Assembly: GCF_964340395.1 (NCBI RefSeq) | Contig: NC_135558.1 | Location: 24,720,425-24,784,424, forward strand | Direction: 5' to 3' | DNA length: 64,000 nt | Source: Glandiceps talaboti | Lineage: Eukaryota; Hemichordata; Enteropneusta; Spengelidae | Shown here: positions 46,525-55,858 of the stretch, piece by piece | Position numbering within the stretch: position 1 is the first letter of the stretch | Layout: every line of letters starts with the position of its first letter | Position numbers and translations under genes: made by a program | The notes under the pieces: generated by a model | The model's input: only the letters and a program-made list of their open reading frames with translations | Database searches by the model: none | What the model was told of the DNA's origin: nothing

Positions 46525-47892
46525 ATGGCTACAGGAGGTGTTGATACTGAGGAGGATATGCAGTGTTCTGTATTGGTTGATGACATTCCACTTGAGTATA
46601 ACCGAGAGCAGATCCTTGAGCATTTTAGTAAAGTTGGAGATGTTGTTAAGATTGTATTACCAGTAGATACAGAAACACAACAACATGAAGGGTATTGTTT
46701 GTTTCAGTATGAGAACCATGATTCTGCAGTAAAGGCTATTGATACTCTTAACAAGTCAAAGTTAGGATCTTCAACATTGACTGTTGCACATGTACCTTCA
46801 TTTATGAGAAAACAACTCAAAATGTCAGATGTTAGCAACAAACCTACTGGTGATGATGACACAGCAGACTTAGCAGTACAAGAACAGTTGCCAAGGGAAC
46901 AAGATGGTTATCAGGGGAGACCAGCAGAGCGCCCTCTCAGTAATTCAAGTACTGTTACCTTACCAGTTAGTAGTGGTGTACAACACTCCAGTGTGACACT
47001 ACCAGCTGCACTATTTCAGCCTCCACGCTTATCTACTTTTGCTGGTAACTCAAATACTAAGGCAGATGTTAGTTTTGAAGCATGGCGGTATGAGGTTGAA
47101 TGTTTAATGAAGACACATAGTCCTGATGTTTTGATTCCTGTTGTCCGAAGGTCACTCAGAGGTCAACCAGGAGAGATTGTTATGCGTTTAGGTTCTACTG
47201 TTTCTATTCCAGCTATAGTCTCTAAGTTGGAAGGGATTTATGGTGTTGTAGAAAGTGGTGCTACACTGCTGCAACAGTTTTACAATTCTGTTCAACGGGA
47301 TGGTGAATATGTTGCTGATTATGGTTGTCGGTTGGAGTTGGCAATACACAAAGCTAAAGAGAGAGGTGGTATTACATCTGCTGCTGTTGATGAAACTCTT
47401 AGAACTGTGTTTTGGCGTGGGCTTAGAGAACAACAAGTTAAGAACATTGCTAGACATGAGTTTAGGAATTGTGATTCTTTTGACAGGTTATTACAAGCTG
47501 TAAGACTTGCAGAAGAAGAAGTGAAAGAGTCCAACAAAAGTGATGTTGTTACCAAAGTAAAGCAGTCACAGCCTAGTCATGCTCGCCAATCAGTGGTACA
47601 AGAACATGTTGCACCCAGTTCTACATCTGAAATTACTGCATTACGTGAAGCTGTGCAAGCATTGACATCTCGTATAGCTCAATTGGAAGGAAGAGAGACT
47701 ACAGTACAAGTCCAGGAAGAGAGAGGTAGACCTAGAGAAAGAAAGCCACGCAATAGACCTGTGAAATGTTACAACTGTGGTAAGGAGGGCCATATTGCGA
47801 AAAATTGTCCATCGCCAAAGAAGTCAGTTGAACAATCACAAACGTCAGAGACTTTAAACACCTCACTGCCGCTGCTGCAGGGCAAGCAGTAG
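46525..47892 (+). CDS. gag: Gag polyprotein with RRM-like N-terminus
   Basis: I choose the ATG at 46525 (TTACCATGG, strong context), giving 455 codons. The frame is open 33 codons further upstream, but that part is a hydrophobic leader translation. Residues ~12-85 look like an RRM: an RNP2-like VLVDDIPL, a helix, and an RNP1-like EGYCLFQY. Residues ~165-320 (RLSTFAGN, then FEAWRYEVECLMKTH, VRRSLRGQPGE and LLQQFYNSVQRDGEYVADYG) resemble the two-lobed capsid of PNMA-type gag. Near residue 415 lies a CCHC knuckle, CYNCGKEGHIAKNC. Gag forms the particle and binds RNA. The stop (47890-47892) lies inside the frameshift hairpin. Confidence 0.93.
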   Translation: MATGGVDTEEDMQCSVLVDDIPLEYNREQILEHFSKVGDVVKIVLPVDTETQQHEGYCLFQYENHDSAVKAIDTLNKSKLGSSTLTVAHVPSFMRKQLKMSDVSNKPTGDDDTADLAVQEQLPREQDGYQGRPAERPLSNSSTVTLPVSSGVQHSSVTLPAALFQPPRLSTFAGNSNTKADVSFEAWRYEVECLMKTHSPDVLIPVVRRSLRGQPGEIVMRLGSTVSIPAIVSKLEGIYGVVESGATLLQQFYNSVQRDGEYVADYGCRLELAIHKAKERGGITSAAVDETLRTVFWRGLREQQVKNIARHEFRNCDSFDRLLQAVRLAEEEVKESNKSDVVTKVKQSQPSHARQSVVQEHVAPSSTSEITALREAVQALTSRIAQLEGRETTVQVQEERGRPRERKPRNRPVKCYNCGKEGHIAKNCPSPKKSVEQSQTSETLNTSLPLLQGKQ

Positions 47893-50800
47893 GCAGTTCT
47901 AATACTAATAGCCCTAAACAGATTCTTTTAGGAAGTGCCAGTGTCATGAACAGACTTGTTGGTGAGGCTAGTGAGGAGTTGGCTTATGTTAATGGTATAC
48001 AGTGTATGAGTTTGATTGATACAGGTTCTCAGGTCACCACAATTAGTGAGTCATTCTATAAGGAGCACTTGTCAGAGATACCCATACAGCCATTGACAGA
48101 TCTTTTGTCCATCAAAGGGGCAGGGGGACAAGATGTACCATTTCTAGGGTATATTGAACTCAATGTAACTTTTCCACAACAAGCATTTGAATGCGATAGT
48201 GTGTTTGATGTAGTCACTTTGGTGGTACCAAACAGTAACTATAATAGTAGAGTGCCACTCACTGTGGGTACAAACCTTATTGGGGATTGTAGGCAATATT
48301 GCAGACAGAAGTGTGGTGCTAAGTTTATGAAACACACAGCTTTGTCACCTGCATGGAAGGCTGCTTACCAGCGTCTGAATGCAAGAGACCGCTTTGTGGG
48401 AAGGAATGGTTACCTTGGTAAAGTTAAAGCCACTTCATTACAACCAGTCAAGATACTGCCAGGTCAATCTACTGTTATTGAAGGAACAGTCAAAGCTGGT
48501 CCAAAGGGTGATAACTATGTTGTTATGGTTGAACCTGTTGGTGGTACTGGACTTTCTGGATCTTTGATGATTAGTCCTACTGCTGTGACGATGAAATGTG
48601 TTGGCAAGAAGTGTCATATTCCAGTACATGTGTATAATATTTCTACCAAGACAATTACTGTTAGGTCAGGAGATATTATTGGTGAAGTATATGGAGTCAC
48701 ATGGGCAGGAGAGCCAGCCAGCTATGAAGCTATGTGTCAACGTCAGTCAGTATGTGGTAGGATACACAATACTAATAATATGAACAGAGTCAATGATGAT
48801 CAAGGGTTGGTGTTTGATCTCAAGCAGTCACCTTTGAACACAACACAAAGAAGACAAGCTCAGAGTTTATTAGACAAAATGTCCTCTGTGTTTGCTAAGG
48901 ACGATAATGATTTGGGGTATACAACGGAAGTTGAACACAACATTCCACTTACAGATAATGTTGCCTTTAGGGAACGTCATCGTAGAATTCCTCCATCCCA
49001 ATATGATAATTTAAAGCAACTGTTAAATTCTATGCTTGACGGTGGTGTGATTCGAGAGTCTCACAGTCCTTATGCATCACCCATTGTCTTGGTTGCTAAG
49101 AAAGATGGTACGACAAGACTGTGTATTGATTATCGTAAGTTGAATGCCAAGACCATCAGGGACTCATATGCCCTACCCAGGATAGAAGAGTCACTTGATG
49201 CCTTGAGTGGTTCTAAATGGTTTTCTTCCATAGACCTTAAAAGTGGTTATTGGCAGATAGGTGTATCTGAGAAAGATAAACACAAAACAGCATTTGTCAC
49301 ACCTTTTGGGTTTTATGAGGCAAACAGAATGCCATTTGGTCTTATGAACGCACCAAGCACATTTCAACGCTTGATGGAGAAGTGTATGGGAGATTACAAC
49401 TTGAAGCAGTGTCTTGTCTACTTAGATGACATAATAGTATTTTCTTCAACCTTTGATGAACACATCAAAAGACTTCAAGCAGTTCTTACTCGTCTTCAGG
49501 AGTATGGATTAAAGGTGAAGTTGTCAAAATGTCAACTGTTCAGGAAGGAAGTTAAATACTTAGGACATGTCGTATCTGAGAAAGGAGTACAAACTGATCC
49601 AGACAAATTGGAGGCATTGAAGACTTGGCCAGTACCGAGAAATGCCAAAGAAGTGAAATCATTTGTTGGTTTTGCTGGTTATTATCGGCGCTTTGTGGAA
49701 GGTTTTTCAAAGATATGTAAACCACTACACAAGCTGATGGGAGGACAGCCTTCAAGAAAAGGAAAACGGACAAATAAGACCTTGTCAACGCAACCAGAAT
49801 TCAAGTGGACTTCTGAATGCCAGACAGCATTTGACACTCTGATTAGTAAACTTACTTCTCCACCCATTCTTGGATTTGCTGATTACAGTTTGCCATTTGA
49901 ACTGCACACAGATGCCAGTTATTCGGGCTTGGGCGCAGCATTATATCAAGAACAAGGAGGTAGAAAGAGAGTCATAGCTTATGCGAGCAGAAGTTTATCG
50001 AAGAGTGAGATGAACTATCCAGCACATAAACTTGAGTTCCTGTCTTTAAAATGGGCGGTCACTGAGAAATTCCATGACTTCCTATATGGTAATCAGTTCA
50101 AGATTGTGACAGACAACAATCCTTTAACTTACGTAACTACAACTGCGAAGTTAGACGCAACAGGTCACAGGTGGTTGGCAGCCTTGTCTACTTATACTTT
50201 CACTCTACATTATCGTCCTGGAAGTAAGAACCAAGATGCTGATGGGTTGTCACGTAGACCACACAATACATTGTTGTCTGACCAGTCTGATTCAGATACC
50301 AGGGAAGTTACTGAAGACATGGTTTCAGCTATATGTCAATCCCAGATGACTAGCCTTGATTACAGACAAGCAGTGGATATTACACCCCCACTGGTAGAGT
50401 CCGTGTGTTCTGCCCCTGATGCAGTACCAAAGACTTTAGAGGAACCATTGCCTTGGCCTGGTAGGGAGTCTCTACCATCTATTTCCATGCAACAATGGAA
50501 GAATTTACAATTACAAGATGAAGACATCAAGTGTGTTTACAACTACATTCTTGAGAAGAAACGTCCATCAATTCAAGAAAGGAAACAACAGTCTCCTAGT
50601 GTACAACTGATGTTGAAAGAATGGGATAATCTGTGCTTACGCAAGGAAGTCTTACATCGGTGTCGTATTAGTGCTGTAGGTCAGAAAACATATCAACTGG
50701 TTCTACCAAAGACATGCAGAGACCAAGCTATGTATGGAGTACACGATGAAGTGGGACACCTTGGAAAGGAGCGCACACTAGATCTGTTGAGAGCACGTTT

Positions 50801-52379
50801 CTATTGGCCTAAGATGTCACAAGATGTAGACGACAAGTTAAATAGCTGTGTTCCATGTACTTTACGCAAGACATCATCAGGACCACAAGCTACTGCACCA
50901 TTGGTTAGTATTGCTACATCGCAGCCTATGGAACTAGTCTGTATGGACTTTTTATCATTAGAAGAGTCTCAAGGAGGAATAGCCAACATCCTTATGATCA
51001 CTGATCATTTTACTCGGTATGCGGTCTCAATACCAACTAGAAACCAAACAGCTAAGACAACAGCCAAGCACTTGTTTGAGAACTTTATTGTCCACTATGG
51101 GTTCCCTGCAAGATTACACTCAGATAGAGGTCGTAACTTTGAATCTGAAGTTATCAGTGAACTATGTAAGGTGGCTGGTATAACAAAATCTCGGACAACA
51201 CCGTACCACCCCCAGGGGAATGGACAAGTTGAGAGATTCAACAGAACTTTGCTTGACATGCTAGGTACCATGAGTGATGAGAAGAAACAAAATTGGAAGG
51301 CTTACGTTGCTCCACTGGTACACGCCTACAATTGTACTAAACATGACACTACCGGATTCTCTCCTTACTATCTCATGTTTGGGAGACATCCACGTTTACC
51401 TATTGATGTATATCTTGGTATTGAACCAGAAGATAACACAACAAGAAGTCATCATGAGTATGCTCAGTCCCTCAGAGACAAGCTGAGTTTTGCCTATGAT
51501 CTTGTGTCCAAAGAAGCAGAGAGGGCATCGGCCTCTAATAAGAAGAGGTATGATAGAAAAACCTGTGAGTCTGTGCTTCAACCAGGAGACAGAGTACTAG
51601 TCCGGAATGTTGGGATCAGAGGGAAACATAAACTGGCCAATCGCTGGGAAAGACACCCCTATATAGTAATTAGACAACCAGATCCACAGATACCTGTCTA
51701 CGTAGTTCGACCTGAACACAAGAAGGGGCGAGAGCGCACTTTACATCGTAACCTATTGCTGACGTGTTCTGCTTTGCCGAGACCTGAGATTGCTCGGCAT
51801 GACATAGGACAAACACAGCAAAGGAAGCGAATTCATACAAGACAGAATAACAAGACTGAGGACCACAGTAGTGAAGATACTCTATCTTCAGATGAAGAAT
51901 ATGGACTAGAGTTATGCCCAGTTCCTATTTTGCAGGTTGAGAATTCAAGTCCTCCTGGAACAACTAACGGAAATGGAATAGCTACATTACCAGAGTCAGA
52001 GGTTCAACCCTTTGTACAAATGGATACAAATGAACCAGTAATAGAACTTGAACCAATTTCTGATGGAGTGGTAGATGAAATCCAAACTGACAATCAGATT
52101 GTTGAACTACAACCTGTTGCAGATGAGGTTGTTGAAGACAGTCACATCGATGATGACAATGAAGATGCCACTGGACTTGGTGATGATCAGCAAGATAATA
52201 CACCACCACTGAGAAGGTCTAGTAGAGTTAGTAAACCACCCAATCGTCTTACTTATTCACAAATATGTCCAAAGCCTGATTGGAAAACTAAAGCAGAATT
52301 TCTCATCTCATTGAAAACTCAATTTAATGACGAATCCAGTACTATCTGTAATGCCATCATTGATATTGTGAGAGCTTAA
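47832..52379 (+). CDS. pol: Pol polyprotein (PR-RT-RH-IN)
   Basis: The frame is open from 47832; the first ATG is 47946 (1477 codons), but expression as gag-pol by -1 frameshift is more likely. Numbered from 47946: protease LIDTGSQ with catalytic Asp25; RT with WFSSIDLKSGYWQI and catalytic YLDD at 492-495; RNase H with ELHTDASYSGLGAALY and TDNNPL; integrase zinc finger H..GHLGKERTL...C..C; catalytic core Asp1001, Asp1060 and Glu1096 (35 residues between the last two, a DD35E core). Next come a KLANRWERHPYIV segment in the GPF/Y position, an acidic tail and a RRSSRVSKPPNRL motif. The PR-RT-RH-IN order is that of Ty3/gypsy. No stop or frameshift was found, and all catalytic residues are present. 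Confidence 0.97.
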   Translation, partial: TITNVRDFKHLTAAAAGQAVGSSNTNSPKQILLGSASVMNRLVGEASEELAYVNGIQCMSLIDTGSQVTTISESFYKEHLSEIPIQPLTDLLSIKGAGGQDVPFLGYIELNVTFPQQAFECDSVFDVVTLVVPNSNYNSRVPLTVGTNLIGDCRQYCRQKCGAKFMKHTALSPAWKAAYQRLNARDRFVGRNGYLGKVKATSLQPVKILPGQSTVIEGTVKAGPKGDNYVVMVEPVGGTGLSGSLMISPTAVTMKCVGKKCHIPVHVYNISTKTITVRSGDIIGEVYGVTWAGEPASYEAMCQRQSVCGRIHNTNNMNRVNDDQGLVFDLKQSPLNTTQRRQAQSLLDKMSSVFAKDDNDLGYTTEVEHNIPLTDNVAFRERHRRIPPSQYDNLKQLLNSMLDGGVIRESHSPYASPIVLVAKKDGTTRLCIDYRKLNAKTIRDSYALPRIEESLDALSGSKWFSSIDLKSGYWQIGVSEKDKHKTAFVTPFGFYEANRMPFGLMNAPSTFQRLMEKCMGDYNLKQCLVYLDDIIVFSSTFDEHIKRLQAVLTRLQEYGLKVKLSKCQLFRKEVKYLGHVVSEKGVQTDPDKLEALKTWPVPRNAKEVKSFVGFAGYYRRFVEGFSKICKPLHKLMGGQPSRKGKRTNKTLSTQPEFKWTSECQTAFDTLISKLTSPPILGFADYSLPFELHTDASYSGLGAALYQEQGGRKRVIAYASRSLSKSEMNYPAHKLEFLSLKWAVTEKFHDFLYGNQFKIVTDNNPLTYVTTTAKLDATGHRWLAALSTYTFTLHYRPGSKNQDADGLSRRPHNTLLSDQSDSDTREVTEDMVSAICQSQMTSLDYRQAVDITPPLVESVCSAPDAVPKTLEEPLPWPGRESLPSISMQQWKNLQLQDEDIKCVYNYILEKKRPSIQERKQQSPSVQLMLKEWDNLCLRKEVLHRCRISAVGQKTYQLVLPKTCRDQAMYGVHDEVGHLGKERTLDLLRARFYWPKMSQDVDDKLNSCVPCTLRKTSSGPQATAPLVSIATSQPMELVCMDFLSLEESQGGIANILMITDHFTRYAVSIPTRNQTAKTTAKHLFENFIVHYGFPARLHSDRGRNFESEVISELCKVAGITKSRTTPYHPQGNGQVERFNRTLLDMLGTMSDEKKQNWKAYVAPLVHAYNCTKHDTTGFSPYYLMFGRHPRLPIDVYLGIEPEDNTTRSHHEYAQSLRDKLSFAYDLVSKEAERASASNKKRYDRKTCESVLQPGDRVLVRNVGIRGKHKLANRWERHPYIVIRQPDPQIPVYVVRPEHKKGRERTLHRNLLLTCSALPRPEIARHDIGQTQQRKRIHTRQNNKTEDHSSEDTLSSDEEYGLELCPVPILQVENSSPPGTTNGNGIATLPESEVQPFVQMDTNEPVIELEPISDGVVDEIQTDNQIVELQPVADEVVEDSHIDDDNEDATGLGDDQQDNTPPLRRSSRVSKPPNRLTYSQICPKPDWKTKAEFLISLKTQFNDESSTICNAIIDIVRA
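47853..47896 (+). promoter_or_regulatory. -1 ribosomal frameshift signal
   Basis: The heptamer TTTAAAC (47853-47859) is in the gag phase T TTA AAC, as -1 slippage requires. A 6-nt spacer (47860-47865) follows. Then comes a hairpin with 5' arm CTGCCGCTGCT (47866-47876), loop GCAGGGCA and 3' arm AGCAGTAGGCAG (47885-47896) with one bulged A and one G-U pair. The pol frame is open from 47832, so a ribosome slipping here avoids the gag stop at 47890 and enters pol. Confidence 0.9.
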
Positions 52380-52437
52380 TTTTTTACAGACATTCTTGTC
52401 TTTATGTGTTAATGACAGGGACGTCATTTCTTAAACC

Positions 52438-52446
52438 AGGGGAGAA
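52438..52446 (+). promoter_or_regulatory. Polypurine tract
   Basis: AGGGGAGAA immediately precedes the 3' LTR, where plus-strand DNA synthesis is primed. Confidence 0.9.
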
Positions 52447-53721
52447 TGTAGCGGTTTGGTAGTATGACGCCACCAACGTTCGTCTTGGTTTGTGCTTTTC
52501 GATAGTCATGTGATGTGTTTTGTTGTTGTTAACGAATGGCGGAAACTGAGTTGCATCTCACTGTGCACACTCGTCTAAATTTCATGGATCTGGCCGTTTA
52601 TCGTTGATGAACAAACTGAATATTGTTCCTGCTACTGAATTTAGGACCAAGGAAGCTGATGTTCGAAAGCAAAACGAGCTGATCGACATAGTTGATGCCT
52701 TTGGGGCGAAGATAATTCATGTAGTCAGCGAAGCCAGTGAACTTGATGTTACGTCAAGTACCAATGCCTATGGTCTTATACTTATACTTGATTTAGTATC
52801 GTATGGTCAGTATAACGACAAACCCTTAATTTCTTTATCTCGGTGTGTTCCAGTCATCGCCGGAACACCAGATTACCAGATTGTTTAATCAGAGAGTTCT
52901 ACAAGAAGTTTGACTTGCTGACACTTTTGATTTCTTGGTCAACTATTCTGTATCCTCGAAGAGACCATGTGCGTTATGCAAATGAGGCAGTCTTTCGTCA
53001 TTGTCGCATATAGATATAGTGAACCAAGTTCTGTACATGTGTTATGTTAGCCGTTTGCCGTTGAACATTTCCTGTAGTTATCAACGACTGTGAACGCTAT
53101 CCTGTGTGATTACCTTCATTGATTGATATTTCCTATCCTCGAACGCTTTCCTGATACCTATTTCTACAATTGCTGTATACGCGTTGAGTTGCTGTAGTTG
53201 TGTGTGTGTCATCAGATTGCCGAACGAGCCGTTGCCATTACCAGCTGTTGAAACCCTACAACTAGTAATCATCGTATAGAGTTGTGTGGAATACTTTAAA
53301 GCTGGGTATCCTTTATTAAGCAATAGACACTTTGTGAACATTTATAGTAACTTTGTAACTGTAATAACTTTGTATTAGCATTGTAAGAACGTTTGTAGAA
53401 TACTTTTGTATATATCTTTTACTGTAATATTTCCAGAGAGCCTTACTTACTGAACTTTGTAAATACTTTCCAGAAACTCTTAAACTATTTGTATTGACTA
53501 CGGTCAAGACTCAATATCATCAATCCTGAAATCATTGTGAACAATAATAACGTTGGTTACTGTTATATCTGTGTCCAGTGATATTATTTATGTTTGTGAG
53601 CAACACTAATACGACTAAAAGCCCCCACGATCATGCACTAGTCAAAGTTTATACACAGTCCCTTTCTAAATGTAATTATAGTGATCCCTGTATTGTTTGA
53701 ACTGAGTACATACAGCTTACA
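52447..53721 (+). repeat. 3' LTR, 1275 bp
   Basis: Same sequence, as far as I compared, as 44804-46078, including the 94-codon internal frame (52604-52888). It is preceded directly by a polypurine tract and followed by CTAT. Confidence 0.95.
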
Positions 53722-53725
53722 CTAT
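53722..53725. repeat. Target-site duplication CTAT (right)
   Basis: The matching copy of 44800-44803. Confidence 0.85.
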
Positions 53726-53850
53726 CAATTTCAACTCCTAGGAATACAAGTTTGCGAGATGGCCCCTCAACTTTCTGCCAGAGAATGCAAGGTGTCAATA
53801 AAATTAATAAGCTTGATACTACAGGTGTGCCTTGCAAAGTGGTCTGTCTA
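53722..53850 (-). pseudogene. DIRS reverse transcriptase fragment (other side of gypsy)
   Basis: Minus strand: a short helix-forming stretch, a frameshift, then KVEGPSRKLVFLGVEI, the block that ends the RT core in DIRS and Ty3-type polymerases. It abuts the 3' LTR. Removing the LTR element and one CTAT copy makes this frame continuous with the RNase H frame at 44799. Upstream RT, including YxDD, is missing beyond about 53850. Confidence 0.75.
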
Positions 53851-53905
53851 AAACACTATTATCTTAATAGTTCTCAAAAAAGTGAATTATAAAGCTGCAA
53901 TGTAG
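53851..53905. other. Short spacer between DIRS remnant and pogo element
   Basis: Nothing recognised. Confidence 0.4.
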
Positions 53906-54234
53906 TACCGTTAAATCTGTATTTGAAGCCGCGGCTTAATTAAAATTATGCAAATTTATAACTTTAGAAATGTCGCTGAAGTCGGGGTGCGTCTTTAATT
54001 ACAAAGTTTACCGAGAATCGAAAAGTGGGTGTGGCGATTTTTACGATCACAAACCATGATACATACTGAAAAATAGTCTTTATCGCCAGCTTTTTTAGTT
54101 TTGGTGGGTAATGTTGTGATTACGGTTTGTGGTATCTCTTTTTGGAGGATGTGGTGGCCCTGAAAAGGGCCGTTTAGTTTGGGTATATACACGGTACAAG
54201 TGTATCGTACCGGTTACATTACTGTGCCTCGAGT

Positions 54235-55858
54235 TTAGAAACCGAGGAAGTCTTCATTGTCATCGTCGTCGCTGTCAAAGATATCAGCAATAAGATTGGC
54301 GAGTTCATCACTGTCTTCGTCATCGGTCTCCAAGTCTTCGTAAATCAGATCGTCTTCGGTGCTGTCAAGGTTATTTGAAATGCCGCACTTGAGGAATGAC
54401 CTTCTAACAACAGTAGGCGACAAGTCGTCCCATGCTGAAATCACCCATTGAATGACCATTTCTCTGGTTGGCAGTCTTTGCTTGCCACTGGGAGTATACT
54501 CGACATCACCGTCTTTCATCCAGTCATCCCAACTGTCAAGAACGGAACCTTTGACTGGTTGTTCATGCCAACATCGAGCGGCTGAAGTAGTGGTATAAGA
54601 CCACCTGGAATTACTGCGATGTCAACATTGCGGGAGCGGAGTTCTGCTTTCACGGCCTCGGTGAGATGTACTGAGCACAATTCCCATATCAGTAACCGTC
54701 TTCTTTCATCATTCAGATGAGGAAACATACGTCGAATATATTCAAGAGAGCCTGTAAAAAGAAAGAACATATCGGAGTCATTTTTGATCGTTAAACAATC
54801 TATTTTGTAGACAGTTCTTTCAAACTGTCAGAATCTATCACGTTACAGGGGAGCTAAAATGTAAACAGATGTAAACAAAATGTCATTGCTCAGTGTGGAA
54901 GTATCATGAACTGCGCAGGAAAATTATAATATTCAATGTTGAATTCTCTACGTCATTACTCAGTTGATTGAAAAAAGACTTGTGCGCTTGTATGACATCA
55001 TATGTATATTGGCTAATTTTGGCTTTACACGCATGTACTTGTTTACTTGTTGATTATACTAGTACTAAGAAACTAGCAAGATAAAACGCAATTTACCTTT
55101 TTCATTGATGTAGCCTTTCTCTTGAACTTTCACTTGAAGTTTACCTCGGACAGACAGATGGCTCTGATCACGCTTGCCTTTGAATATGACGATTGGCATT
55201 AGCTTGCTCCCATCAGCTGCTACTGTGAAGACGGCGGTGAATCCTTTTTTCTCGGAGCCTGTTGTCTTTATATGCATGGTCTTGGTACCCACACGTTCGA
55301 GTGTACGGTCACCTGGCATGTCGAATCTAAGGGGGGTTTCATCCATGTTAAAAATGTCTGACAGTTCATACTGGTGCTTCTCACATAACTGAATGACAAT
55401 TCTGTGGAAAGCTAGCTGTCAAGTTTTTGGCCGATCGATGTTTTCTGACGTGTAGACAAACCGTGGCGTCACTTGAAACTCTGTAACCATCCATCTGATG
55501 CCTTAAATGATGTAGCTGTACTGCTTGTCATTCTTCGCGCTTGACGTTGGAGTTGTTTGCCAGTCACACCATTACCATTTTTTCGCAGAGTGTCTATCCA
55601 ATTCATCAGTTGGTTATCCATGGCAGTGTCTTTCACGGGTCTGCCTGCACCCTGTAGTCGTTTTGCAGATTTTGTCATCACGGCCAGTTGATCTTTTTTC
55701 TTTAACCAGTCTCTGACTTGTTTTTCATTTAAACCAAAGTGTTCTGCTGTCTTTTGATTGCTGCCAAACTCGGCAGCTTTGGCGACGACCTTTAACTTGA
55801 AGGCTGTATCGTAGGCCATGCGGCGACTAGACGAACGTGGAATGTTTTCTTTCGGCAT
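54235..55858 (-). pseudogene. Pogo-like transposase, spliced but inactivated
   Basis: Minus strand: MPKENIPRSSSRRMAYD, a psq-type helix-turn-helix (TAFKLKVVAKAAEFGSNQKTA...), then a CENP-B-type HTH (AGRPVKD...LMNWI...LQRQARRM). A stop and a frameshift follow near 55470 and 55415. The DDE part has NMDETPLRFDMPG (first Asp), GFTAVFTVAADGSKLMPIVI, an intron, then LLIWEL..VHL where the second catalytic Asp is replaced by Glu, and LLQPLDVGMN (third Asp). A second frameshift near 54540 precedes a WDD motif, an acidic tail and DNEDFLGF. It is not functional. Confidence 0.88.
54752..55096 (-). other. Intron in the pogo-like transposase
   Basis: On the minus strand the donor AAAAG|GTAAAT and the acceptor TTCTTTTTACAG|GC are consensus-like. 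Removing 345 bp joins the two transposase frames in phase between the YINEKG and SLEYIRR segments. It is AT-rich and has stops in all relevant frames. Confidence 0.75.

Larger units (their letters stand above)
44804..53721 (+). mobile_element. Complete Ty3/gypsy LTR retrotransposon, 8.9 kb
   Basis: All parts of a mobile element are present: paired 1275-bp LTRs with TGT...ACA ends, a 4-bp target duplication, a tRNA-Lys primer site, gag, a -1 frameshift signal, pol (protease, RT, RNase H, H2C2 and DDE integrase in gypsy order) and a polypurine tract. Everything in the two LTRs that I compared is identical, and the gag and pol frames are uninterrupted, so it is a recent and possibly active insertion. 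It is inserted in a DIRS remnant. There is no env-like frame; the pol tail ends 67 bp before the 3' LTR. Confidence 0.97.

Noticed and set aside
51982-52209. Antisense frame rich in Gln/His opposite the pol tail
   Set aside because: Shadow of the acidic and valine-rich pol C-terminus.
52380-52437. Possible env or third gene after pol
   Set aside because: Only 58 bp separate the pol stop from the polypurine tract; there is no room for an envelope gene.
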